Shown here one piece after another: positions 7,624 to 14,405 of a stretch of 21,145 bases of DNA (position 1 is its first letter; every line of letters begins with the position of its first letter). Made by a program: the position numbers and the translations under genes. A model generated the notes under the pieces. That model saw only the letters and a list, made by a program, of their open reading frames with translations, had not been told where the DNA came from and made no database searches. This DNA is from an uncultured bacterium (GTDB lineage: Bacteria > Actinomycetota > Coriobacteriia > Coriobacteriales > Coriobacteriaceae), in NCBI GenBank assembly GCA_905215765.1, contig CAJMRP010000022.1, positions 1 through 21,145 on the forward strand, in the 5' to 3' direction.

Positions 7624-7702
7624 GCGTGATTCCCCTAGGGAAATCACGCTACGACCCCGCCAAGCGTGTTTTCCCTAGGGGATCACGTTTGGCGGGGTTT
7701 TA
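7624..7702 (+). terminator. Double-hairpin terminator after yhcH
   Basis: The first hairpin (7624-7649) is a 26-base near-palindrome with one mismatch, centred on CCCTAGGG. The second (7655-7697) pairs CCCCGCCAA with TTGGCGGGG around a second CCCTAGGG-containing inverted repeat and is followed by TTTT. The half-sites of the two hairpins can also pair with each other, so alternative folds exist. A second copy lies at 19776-19853. Confidence 0.8.
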
Positions 7703-8076
7703 TGTTTATGAATAGGGGAACTGAAGCCGTGACGATGCTTGGGTTGGCGCACGCGCACTCAAATCGGCAACAACAAAGTAGATAAGCATTTGAAGAAATG
7801 CGATTGAAGCATAATGTAACTAGTATGAAATAGTGGATAGCTGGTACATACCACCTTTCAATTATAGAATCGTTAGAAATCTATAGTTAAAAAGTAATTT
7901 ACCAGCGGGTTTATATTTTGTTCATTAAAGCCGTTCATCGTCATTTCGCTACCGTTTACGGACCACTTCAGATTCTGTCTACATAATTGCGTTAATGCGT
8001 CCATAATAGGCAAGGCGTTTAGCTGAGGGCCGAGGAACCGGCATCGGCGTCGTAGAGCACGAAGATCGGGAGTAGC
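7703..8076 (+). promoter_or_regulatory. Regulatory region upstream of the GH35 gene, with operator at 7842-7853
   Basis: No gene is apparent in these 374 AT-rich bases. TGGTACATACCA at 7842-7853 is an exact TGGT-N4-ACCA operator like those at nagE and gntR1. A possible -10 (TATAGA, 7864-7869) lies 16 bases after TGGTAC, so the operator may overlap the -35; this promoter is tentative. Bases 7703 to about 7775 are similar to 19854 to about 19925, an extension of the duplicated nagA-yhcH tail. The GH35 ribosome binding site is GGGAG near 8068-8072. Confidence 0.55.
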
Positions 8077-9873
8077 ATGCATTCGTTTAAGATCACCAAT
8101 CAATTCCTACTCGATGATGAGCCGTTCACCATCTTGTCGGGGGCGATTCACTATATGCGTGTTCATCCGAGCGACTGGCATCACTCGCTCTATAACCTTA
8201 AGGCTCTTGGGTTTAATACGGTCGAAACGTATGTACCGTGGAATCTTCATGAGCCAAAGCCTGGCGTCTTCGATTTTTCTGGTTCAATTGATTTAGCGGC
8301 ATTTCTTGATGAGGCGGCGTCGCTTGGTCTGTATGCAATTGTTCGGCCTTCTCCGTTTATTTGCGCAGAATGGGAATTTGGCGGCATGCCAGCATGGCTG
8401 CTGCGCCAACATGATATGAGACCGCGTAGCAGCGACCCCAAGTTTCTTGCTCACGTTGCGCATTACTACGACCATCTCATGCCGATACTCGTCTCGCGTC
8501 AGATTGACAAGGGCGGAAACATCATCATGATGCAGGTTGAAAACGAGTATGGATCATATTGCGAGGATAAGGACTATCTTCGCGCGATTCGTCGCCTTAT
8601 GGTCGAGCGTGGGGTTTCCGTGCCCCTTTGTACTTCCGATGGCCCGTGGCGTGGGTGCCTTCGTGCCGGTACGCTCATTGACGATGATGTGTTGTGCACC
8701 GGCAACTTTGGTTCTCATGCAAAGGAGAACTTTGAGGCTCTTTCTGCTTTTCACAAGGAGCATGGAAAACAATGGCCTCTTATGTGCATGGAGTTGTGGG
8801 ACGGCTGGTTCAATCGCTATGGGGAGAACGTCATCAGACGCGATCCCGAAGATCTTGCCTCTTGCGTTCGCGAGGTGCTCGAGCTTGGAGGGTCTTTAAA
8901 CCTCTACATGTTTCATGGAGGCACCAACTTTGGATTTATGAACGGATGTTCTGCACGCCATACGCATGACCTGCACCAGGTGACATCATATGACTACGAT
9001 GCTCCATTGGACGAACAGGGCAACCCGACCGAGAAATACTTCGCAATTCAAAGGACAGTTCACGAGCTGTATCCCGATATCGCGCAAAGCAAGCCGTTAA
9101 CAAAAAAGACGTTTTCCATGCCCGATATTTCGGTGAGTGAGCGCGTAAGTCTATTTAATGTGCTCGATATTCTTTCGGAGCCGATTGAAGCCCAATATCC
9201 TATGCCCATGGAAGAGATGGGTCAGTCGTATGGATATACGTTATATACCACGACTGTCGAGCGTGACCGTGCAGATGAAGAGCGTATTCGGGTTATTGAC
9301 GCCCGCGACCGTGCGCAGGTGTTTGTGAACGGTGACAAAGTGGCGACGCAGTATCAGGAGCACATCGGGGAAGATATTCACTGCGTTCTTCCCTGTGAAC
9401 AAAACCGCCTGGATGTTCTGACCGAGGATATGGGTCGCGTCAATTATGGTCACAAATTGCTCGCCGATACGCAGCATAAGGGCATTAGGACAGGAGTTTG
9501 CGTTGATCTTCACTTTGTTACCGGTTGGGAGATGCGTTGTCTGCCACTCGATAACATCGATAATCTTGATTATTCCGCCGGCTGGGTAGAGGGGCAACCT
9601 TCCTTTTACCGCGCAAAGTTTGATATATCTGAGCCGGCTGATACCTTTATCGACACTACGGGTTTTGGAAAGGGTGTGGCATTCGTAAACGGAACGAATG
9701 TCGGACGTTTTTGGGATAAGGGTCCCATCATGACGCTCTATGTTCCGCACGGTTTATTGCACCCTGGTACCAATGAGCTCGTTATGTTCGAAACAGAGGG
9801 CGTGTATGATGCGAAAATCTCCCTTCGCTCTGAGCCCGTTATCCGTACACTTGAACAAGAAGGAGTTGAGTAG
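8077..9873 (+). CDS. bgaC: GH35 beta-galactosidase (BgaC/GnbG-like), intracellular
   Basis: Glycoside hydrolase of 598 residues that removes terminal beta-galactose. The TIM-barrel domain starts at about residue 8 (LSGAIHYMRVHP, ETYVPWNLHEP, SPFICAEWEFGGMP). The acid/base is Glu157 in QVENEYGSY and the nucleophile Glu239 in CMELWDGWF; both fit GH35. C-terminal beta-sandwich domains follow, ending with FVNGTNVGRFWDKGP. No signal peptide is present, so it acts in the cytoplasm on imported sugar. Close relatives are pneumococcal BgaC, which cleaves Gal-beta-1,3-linked HexNAc, and L. casei GnbG, which acts on the phosphorylated disaccharide; the adjacent PTS suggests the same here. The stop is 2 bases before the IIB start. 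Codon use is clearly more AT-rich than nagA or agaS, hinting at a different origin for this block. Confidence 0.9.
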   Translation: MHSFKITNQFLLDDEPFTILSGAIHYMRVHPSDWHHSLYNLKALGFNTVETYVPWNLHEPKPGVFDFSGSIDLAAFLDEAASLGLYAIVRPSPFICAEWEFGGMPAWLLRQHDMRPRSSDPKFLAHVAHYYDHLMPILVSRQIDKGGNIIMMQVENEYGSYCEDKDYLRAIRRLMVERGVSVPLCTSDGPWRGCLRAGTLIDDDVLCTGNFGSHAKENFEALSAFHKEHGKQWPLMCMELWDGWFNRYGENVIRRDPEDLASCVREVLELGGSLNLYMFHGGTNFGFMNGCSARHTHDLHQVTSYDYDAPLDEQGNPTEKYFAIQRTVHELYPDIAQSKPLTKKTFSMPDISVSERVSLFNVLDILSEPIEAQYPMPMEEMGQSYGYTLYTTTVERDRADEERIRVIDARDRAQVFVNGDKVATQYQEHIGEDIHCVLPCEQNRLDVLTEDMGRVNYGHKLLADTQHKGIRTGVCVDLHFVTGWEMRCLPLDNIDNLDYSAGWVEGQPSFYRAKFDISEPADTFIDTTGFGKGVAFVNGTNVGRFWDKGPIMTLYVPHGLLHPGTNELVMFETEGVYDAKISLRSEPVIRTLEQEGVE

Positions 9874-9875
9874 AA

Positions 9876-10340
9876 ATGATTGTAGGCGCACGAGTCGACT
9901 TTCGCTTGATTCACGGACAGGTGGCAAACCTCTGGTCTAACGCCCGTCAGGTAAGCCGCTTCATGGTAGTTGACGACGAGGTATCGCAAGATGCTACCCA
10001 AAAGCAGGTTCTTCGCATGGCTTGCCCGGCAACTGTGAAGTTGTCCGTGCTTCCTGTCGACAAGGCCGCTGCCAACATCACTGCTGGCAAATATGATGCG
10101 CAACGTCTCTTTATTGTTGCGAAAAAGCCTGAGGTCTACGTTCGACTTTTGGAGCAAGGTGTTAAGCTTGAGCAGCTCATCGTCGGTAATATGACGACAA
10201 TGGAGCCGGTCAAGAAGCTGACTCGCAACATTAGTTGCGACCAGGGGGACCTTGACGCATTTGCCAAACTCAAGGCCGATAATCTTCCTATTGTCATTCA
10301 GCTGACGCCGCAGGATAACCCAGAGGCTCTCACGCTCTAG
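9876..10340 (+). CDS. PTS mannose-family EIIB subunit
   Basis: Cytoplasmic phosphocarrier of 154 residues. The N-terminal ARVDFRLIHGQVANLW contains the phosphorylated histidine (His13) of mannose/sorbose-family EIIB proteins, which accept phosphate from EIIA and donate it to the sugar at EIIC-EIID. The LIVGNM segment and the end of the domain are also typical. The AGGAG at 9861-9865 overlaps the end of bgaC, so the two are translationally linked. The nearby GH35 gene and AgaS suggest a substrate such as Gal-beta-1,3-HexNAc or GalNAc; the subunit alone does not show specificity. Confidence 0.92.
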   Translation: MIVGARVDFRLIHGQVANLWSNARQVSRFMVVDDEVSQDATQKQVLRMACPATVKLSVLPVDKAAANITAGKYDAQRLFIVAKKPEVYVRLLEQGVKLEQLIVGNMTTMEPVKKLTRNISCDQGDLDAFAKLKADNLPIVIQLTPQDNPEALTL

Positions 10341-10433
10341 TCGAATTAACGCTAGGCCGTGAAGGGGGATGCACGGTTTATATAAGCGTATTGGTATTGT
10401 AGAAACTGTTACACCTTAGATAAGGAGTTTACC

Positions 10434-11321
10434 ATGATTGCTTGGTGGCAGATTCTTCTGTTAACCCTGTATGCGGGTTATCAGATTCTGGATGAGCTGA
10501 ACTGGTACACCTGTGCCGGCTCAGCCGTCTTCTCCGGTATGATTACCGGTTTGATTATGGGTGACCTACAGACTGGCCTGTTTATCGGCGGCAGCATGCA
10601 GCTCACCGTCCTGGGCGTTGGTACCTTTGGCGGCGCCTCTCGTATCGATGCCAACTCCGGCACTCTGGTCGCCACTGCCTTTGCCGTGGGTGCGGGCATG
10701 AATCCCGAGACGGCTCTTGCCGCCATCGGCGTACCTGTCGCTGCCATTCTCGTTTACACCGATATCGCCGGCCGTTTCGCCAACACGTTCTTCGGTCACA
10801 TGTGCGATGCCGATATCGAGAAGATGAACTGGGGTGCCTACAACGTACACTACTTGCTCGGTGCCGTTTCCTGGATGTTGTCCCGCATGATTCCGGTCTT
10901 CCTGGCTCTCGCATTTGGCCAGGGCTTGGTCGAGGGCATCACTACCGCCCTTAACGGCGACTGGAAGTGGCTGGGTGACGGTCTGTCTGTTGCTGGCGGT
11001 GCCTTGCCCGCTGTTGGCTTCGCCATCCTGCTCCGTTACCTGCCGGTCAAAAAGCACGTCGCCTACCTGCTGCTCGGCTTTGTAGTTGCCGCCCTGTTTG
11101 GTACGGCCTTCACGAGCATCATGAACCTCAACGCCAACATCGTCGCTGTGAACGGCGCGCTTGGTAAGGGTGCCGTGGATATGGTCGGTATGTTCAATAA
11201 CATGTCGATGCTGGCGATCGCTATTATTGGCTTTGCTCTGTCTTTGCTGTACTACAAGAACAACCAGCGTCCCGTCGCTGCTGCTGGCGCTGCGGAGGGA
11301 GACGACGACGATGAGCTCTAA
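10434..11321 (+). CDS. PTS mannose/sorbose-family EIIC permease
   Basis: Membrane protein of 295 residues with several hydrophobic helices. Family hallmarks are LIMGDLQTGLFIGGSMQL near residues 40-60, the conserved loop GGASRIDANSGTLVATAFAVG, and GVPVAAILVYTD. It forms the sugar channel together with EIID. A 93-base gap separates it from the IIB gene; the ATG at 10434 follows AAGGAG. The tail is acidic (EGDDDDEL). Its last 11 bases overlap the EIID start, a sign of coupled translation. Codon use is more GC-rich and biased than that of the IIB or GH35 genes, consistent with high expression. Confidence 0.92.
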   Translation: MIAWWQILLLTLYAGYQILDELNWYTCAGSAVFSGMITGLIMGDLQTGLFIGGSMQLTVLGVGTFGGASRIDANSGTLVATAFAVGAGMNPETALAAIGVPVAAILVYTDIAGRFANTFFGHMCDADIEKMNWGAYNVHYLLGAVSWMLSRMIPVFLALAFGQGLVEGITTALNGDWKWLGDGLSVAGGALPAVGFAILLRYLPVKKHVAYLLLGFVVAALFGTAFTSIMNLNANIVAVNGALGKGAVDMVGMFNNMSMLAIAIIGFALSLLYYKNNQRPVAAAGAAEGDDDDEL

Positions 11322-12150
11322 TGAGAAACTCGCCAATGGCACCACTGGCTACAAGATTACCAAGGACGACCTTGCGCAGATCAACCGTCGTAACCTGCTT
11401 GGTTTCCAGGATGGTTGGAACTACGAGCGCATGCAACACTCTGGTTATCTCTGGATTATCCTGCCCACACTGCGCAAGCTGTACGGCGACGGCACGCCGG
11501 AGCTAAAGGAAGCCTGCCGCGCCCAGTGCGCACCGTTCTTCAACACCTCAAACTTCCTCAACACGATCATCACCGGTATCGATTTGGCGATCGAGGAAGA
11601 GGAGGGCATTGAGGGCCTCGAGGCTGTTGCTGGTCTCAAGACTGGTCTCATGGGACCGCTGGCTTCCATCGGCGATTCCATCTTCGGTTCGCTGCTCCCG
11701 ACCATTTTCGGCGCTCTGGCTGCCAATATGGCCATGAACGGCAACCCCTTGGGTATCTTCATCTGGGTCGTCGTGAACATCCTTGTTGACTGGTTCCGCT
11801 GCAAGCAGACCCACATGGCCTATGAGCAGGGTATGAAGCTCGTCACCACCATGAGCGATCGCCTGAACGCGTTGACCGACGCGGCCTCCGTAATGGGTGT
11901 CTTTATGGTCGGTGCTCTGGTCGCAACCAATGTCGGTATCGTTATTGCGGCGAAGCCTGTTATCGGCGGCGTTACCGTTGACTTGCAGAACATCTGCAAT
12001 ATGATTTGCCCCAAGCTGGTTCCTGCCGCACTCGTCGGCTTCGTATACTGGCTCCTCGGTAAGAAGGGCATGACCTCGACGAAGGCCATCTTTATCGTCT
12101 TGGTTCTGTCCATTGCCTTGGGTGCATTCGGTATCATTTGCAAGGGCTAA
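11311..12150 (+). CDS. PTS mannose-family EIID subunit
   Basis: The protein has 279 residues, normal for EIID. It begins after a short polar leader with KITKDDLAQINRRNLLGFQ, then WNYERMQHSGYLWIILPTLRKLY, the conserved EIID N-terminal region; GLKTGLMGPLASIGDSIFGSLLPTIFGA matches the central motif. Three or four hydrophobic stretches occur, the last at the C-terminus (FIVLVLSIALGAFGIICKG). It works with EIIC to translocate and phosphorylate the sugar. The start is set by ATG 11311 with GGAGGGA at 11294-11300 and overlap with the IIC end; an earlier in-frame start at 11161 would lie within the IIC gene and encodes nothing conserved. Confidence 0.92.
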   Translation: MSSNEKLANGTTGYKITKDDLAQINRRNLLGFQDGWNYERMQHSGYLWIILPTLRKLYGDGTPELKEACRAQCAPFFNTSNFLNTIITGIDLAIEEEEGIEGLEAVAGLKTGLMGPLASIGDSIFGSLLPTIFGALAANMAMNGNPLGIFIWVVVNILVDWFRCKQTHMAYEQGMKLVTTMSDRLNALTDAASVMGVFMVGALVATNVGIVIAAKPVIGGVTVDLQNICNMICPKLVPAALVGFVYWLLGKKGMTSTKAIFIVLVLSIALGAFGIICKG

Positions 12151-12192
12151 ATACCCCATATTGTCACGGCATTTGAGCCTCAATTGAGACGT

Positions 12193-12256
12193 GGCGCACA
12201 CCTCCAAGGCGACTTTATCGCCATATCCCCTGGAGTGTGCGCCTCTTTTGTTTTGT
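12193..12256 (+). terminator. Intrinsic terminator after EIID
   Basis: An outer stem (GGCGCACACCTCCA with TGGAGTGTGCGCC, one bulge) encloses an inner hairpin (GGCGA/TCGCC, 12208-12222) and is followed by TCTTTTGTTTTG. It sits 43 bases after the EIID stop, so transcription into the next gene and EIIA would be reduced. Confidence 0.8.
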
Positions 12257-12303
12257 CGGACACCGTTGTTCATAGGCGGTTATGCAGTCATCGTGTTCGA
12301 TTA

Positions 12304-12330
12304 ATTCCTTAAGGCTGCCTTGAAGGGAAT
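12304..12330 (+). promoter_or_regulatory. Hairpin covering the ribosome binding site of the next gene
   Basis: ATTCCTTAAGG pairs with CCTTGAAGGGAAT (two bulged G) around a CTG loop, about 11 pairs. The only good Shine-Dalgarno candidate (AAGGGA, 12323-12328) for ATG 12339 is inside the stem, so translation could be limited when it folds. Confidence 0.4.
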
Positions 12331-12338
12331 ATAGTGCA

Positions 12339-12962
12339 ATGCCATTTTGGATCGTCCTGTTCATTTGTGTTGTAGTGGCTTATTTCGCTGTGACCGAAGG
12401 AGCGAAAAAATACTTCGATATGAAATTGCAGGTATTGTTTAACTTGGGCTTATACCAAGATTGCATAGACCTGCTCGATCGCAAACTTGCGCGTATAGTA
12501 ATGTCTACGTATAAGCAGTATTACCTGCGTTTCACGATCTATGAAGCTGCTGATATGGACGCATATGCAGATCGAATGCTTGACCACTTGCTGGAGATGT
12601 CGTGCAGCGATAAACAACGTCGACAGCTTGCGGTTCGCGCCTTTAATTTCTATATCAAGACGGGTGACCGGAAGCGGGCGGCGTCCATGTTGGAAGAGAT
12701 GCGCCCCATCGTGTCGAAGGGCATTTTGGCGGACAGTCAATTGACCTACGACATAGTCTTTTGCCGTCGGCATGATAAGATCGATGAGATGGAAGCTATG
12801 CTGGATACGAACGACCTTGGGTTACGCGGAAAGCTCTATCTGCTGCTTTCATATCAATATGAGAGCAGCGGGAACAAGGGCGAAGCACGTAGATATCGCA
12901 ACCTTGAAAAGCAGCTTAGAGACGCTCACAGACCTCCCGCGATAAAACAAAATACTCACTAA
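12339..12962 (+). CDS. Membrane-anchored helical-repeat (TPR-like) protein of unknown function
   Basis: The protein has 207 residues. An N-terminal hydrophobic helix (about 3-19, from FWIVLFICVVVAYFAV) is followed by EGAKKY, so it is probably anchored with most of the chain in the cytoplasm. The rest is alpha-helical in short paired helices (for example LFNLGLYQDCIDLLDRKL, LAVRAFNFYIKTGDRKRAAS, LLLSYQYESSGNKGEARRY), a pattern like degenerate tetratricopeptide repeats, which bind proteins. No enzyme motif is seen. It lies between EIID and EIIA of one PTS, in an AT-richer stretch, after a terminator. I do not recognise it as a PTS subunit. Its placement suggests it may scaffold or regulate the transporter; that is inference only. 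Confidence 0.75.
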   Translation: MPFWIVLFICVVVAYFAVTEGAKKYFDMKLQVLFNLGLYQDCIDLLDRKLARIVMSTYKQYYLRFTIYEAADMDAYADRMLDHLLEMSCSDKQRRQLAVRAFNFYIKTGDRKRAASMLEEMRPIVSKGILADSQLTYDIVFCRRHDKIDEMEAMLDTNDLGLRGKLYLLLSYQYESSGNKGEARRYRNLEKQLRDAHRPPAIKQNTH

Positions 12963-12985
12963 ACTTTAATGATGCAGTGGTCGTA

Positions 12986-13006
12986 AGAGCCCTTTTGAGG
13001 GGTTCT
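12986..13006 (+). terminator. Weak hairpin between the TPR-like gene and EIIA
   Basis: AGAGCCC pairs with GGGTTCT (one G-U) over a 7-base loop and is followed by TTGGCT, without a real T-tract. It may attenuate or stabilise transcripts; termination is uncertain. Confidence 0.25.
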
Positions 13007-13043
13007 TTGGCTAGAGAAAGCGAACGGTAGAAAGGTAGATAGA

Positions 13044-13472
13044 ATGATTGGATTTGTACTAACTGGTCACGGTCAGTTTGCACCTGGTTTGAAAAGCGCT
13101 GTGGATATGGTCGCCGGCGAACAGCCTAATTTTGAGGTAGTTCCTTTTGCGGGCTCGGAGGCGGTTACTTTTGGTGATGATTTGCGAACCTGCATTGCCA
13201 AGATGCGTCAAGCTTGTGATGGCGTATTGGTGTTTGTTGATTTGCTTGGCGGTACTCCGTTCAATCAAGCTATCCCAATGACGACTGAGCTCGATAACGT
13301 GACCGTTGTCACCGGAACAAATCTACCTATGTTGGTGGAGCTCGTTATGACGCGTGCGTTTGGAGACCCAACGCTTGATGAACTTGCCGAACGCGCACGG
13401 GTCGTTGGTCGTGAGGGAGTCGATCTCAAGAAACTCGAGAGTGCTGACATTGATGAAGACGATGAGATGTAG
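13044..13472 (+). CDS. PTS mannose-family EIIA subunit
   Basis: The cytoplasmic phosphocarrier has 142 residues. LTGHGQFAPG near the N-terminus carries the phosphorylated histidine (His9), and VLVFVDLLGGTPFNQA is the second conserved family stretch. It takes phosphate from HPr and passes it to EIIB. The C-terminus is acidic (ADIDEDDEM). It is separated from IIB-IIC-IID by the TPR-like gene and by a terminator, an unusual order. Codon use is AT-rich like gntR2 downstream. The ATG at 13044 follows AAAGG. Confidence 0.92.
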   Translation: MIGFVLTGHGQFAPGLKSAVDMVAGEQPNFEVVPFAGSEAVTFGDDLRTCIAKMRQACDGVLVFVDLLGGTPFNQAIPMTTELDNVTVVTGTNLPMLVELVMTRAFGDPTLDELAERARVVGREGVDLKKLESADIDEDDEM

Positions 13473-13559
13473 TGTCGCTATTAGCCCATTTATTGGACAT
13501 GTTGGTGCGTTACCTGAAGGCTGAAGTATTGGTCAATTGCTCATTACGTGGAGAATATC

Positions 13560-14294
13560 ATGACGTGCAAGAGGCACAGACAACCGCTATGTGACCAGCT
13601 CGTAGATATTCTGATCGAAAAAATTGATCATGAATATCAGCCAGGTGATTTGATTCCGTCCGAACGTGAGCTTGCCGAACGTTTCGGGCTTTCGCGGTCG
13701 ACTGTCCGGCTTGCAATTCAGGAACTTGAGTATCTTGGTCGGATTGTGCGAAAACAAGGTCGCGGTACGTTTGTTGCCGATCGACTAGCTCAAGCAACAA
13801 ATCTTACCCAATCGTACAGTTTTACTGAACAGATGAAAGCGATGGGCCGGCTGCCAGAAACAACCATCTTAGAGTTCTGTGAAATGGAAGCAGATAAAAC
13901 GCTCTCGATGCAAATGGGGATTCATTTGGGTGAAAAGGTATTAAAACTCAAACGTTTACGAATGGCAGATGGTATTCCTATGATGGTTGAGCGTAGCTAT
14001 CTTCCAGCAAGGCTCTTTATTTCACTCAAGCGTCCTCTACTCGAACAGAAGCCCCTTTACGATGTCATTGAGCAGGATTATCAGCAGAAAATTCGAGTAG
14101 CGGATGAGGAGTTCTCTGCGGGTATAGCACGTCCATGTGACGCTCGGCTTCTAGGTATTGGTGAGGGTGCGCCAGTTCTGGACATAGTCCGAACTACTCA
14201 CAACACCCAAAATGATGTTGTCGAGTTTACGCTTTCGGTGGCTCGTGCGGACAAGTTTAAGTACAGGATTTCTCATTATCGAGATACTCTGTGA
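13560..14294 (+). CDS. HutC-subfamily GntR transcriptional regulator, copy 2
   Basis: The 244-residue protein has the same architecture as the regulator at 5042-5773: winged helix-turn-helix (about 8-75; LSRSTVRLAIQELEYLG) and a UTRA effector domain from about residue 90 (LTQSYSFTEQMKAMGRLP). About 60% of residues match by eye. I chose ATG 13560, spaced 7 bases from GGAG (13549-13552); a GTG at 13548 would add four residues but overlaps that site. The gene is the most AT-rich in the window and sits between EIIA and agaS. No exact TGGT-N4-ACCA site is seen upstream of it. It probably senses a GalNAc- or GlcNAc-phosphate and controls the GH35-PTS-agaS genes, perhaps competing with the first regulator for shared operators. 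Confidence 0.88.
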   Translation: MTCKRHRQPLCDQLVDILIEKIDHEYQPGDLIPSERELAERFGLSRSTVRLAIQELEYLGRIVRKQGRGTFVADRLAQATNLTQSYSFTEQMKAMGRLPETTILEFCEMEADKTLSMQMGIHLGEKVLKLKRLRMADGIPMMVERSYLPARLFISLKRPLLEQKPLYDVIEQDYQQKIRVADEEFSAGIARPCDARLLGIGEGAPVLDIVRTTHNTQNDVVEFTLSVARADKFKYRISHYRDTL

Positions 14295-14343
14295 TCGGAT
14301 ACGAGTGTTAACGAAAGAAAAACAGCCTATGACTACTACCCGA

Positions 14344-14372
14344 TTTAACTTTTCAGATTAAGTCTTTATATA
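14344..14372 (+). promoter_or_regulatory. Candidate agaS promoter
   Basis: TTTAAC (14344-14349), 17 bases, then TATATA (14367-14372); the -35 match is poor, the -10 fair. The predicted start leaves a leader of about 27 bases with AAAGAGG as ribosome binding site before ATG 14406. Confidence 0.35.
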
Positions 14373-14405
14373 TCAGACAATTTAGTAAAGAAAGAGGTAT
14401 TAGAA

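Noticed and set aside
7624..7702. CRISPR-like array from repeated CCCTAGGG palindromes
   Set aside because: Only two units per site, no regular spacers and no cas genes; the layout and T-tract fit terminator hairpins.
10397..10412. Possible GntR half-site TTGGTATTG before EIIC
   Set aside because: Only one half of the palindrome is present and no ACCA partner lies at the right distance.
11161..11310. Upstream in-frame extension of EIID
   Set aside because: Lies within the IIC gene and codes for a Cys/Leu/Arg-rich stretch unlike any EIID; ATG 11311 has GGAGGGA before it.
13503..13515. TGGTGCGTTACCT before gntR2 as an operator
   Set aside because: Spacer is five bases and the second half is incomplete, so it does not match the other sites.
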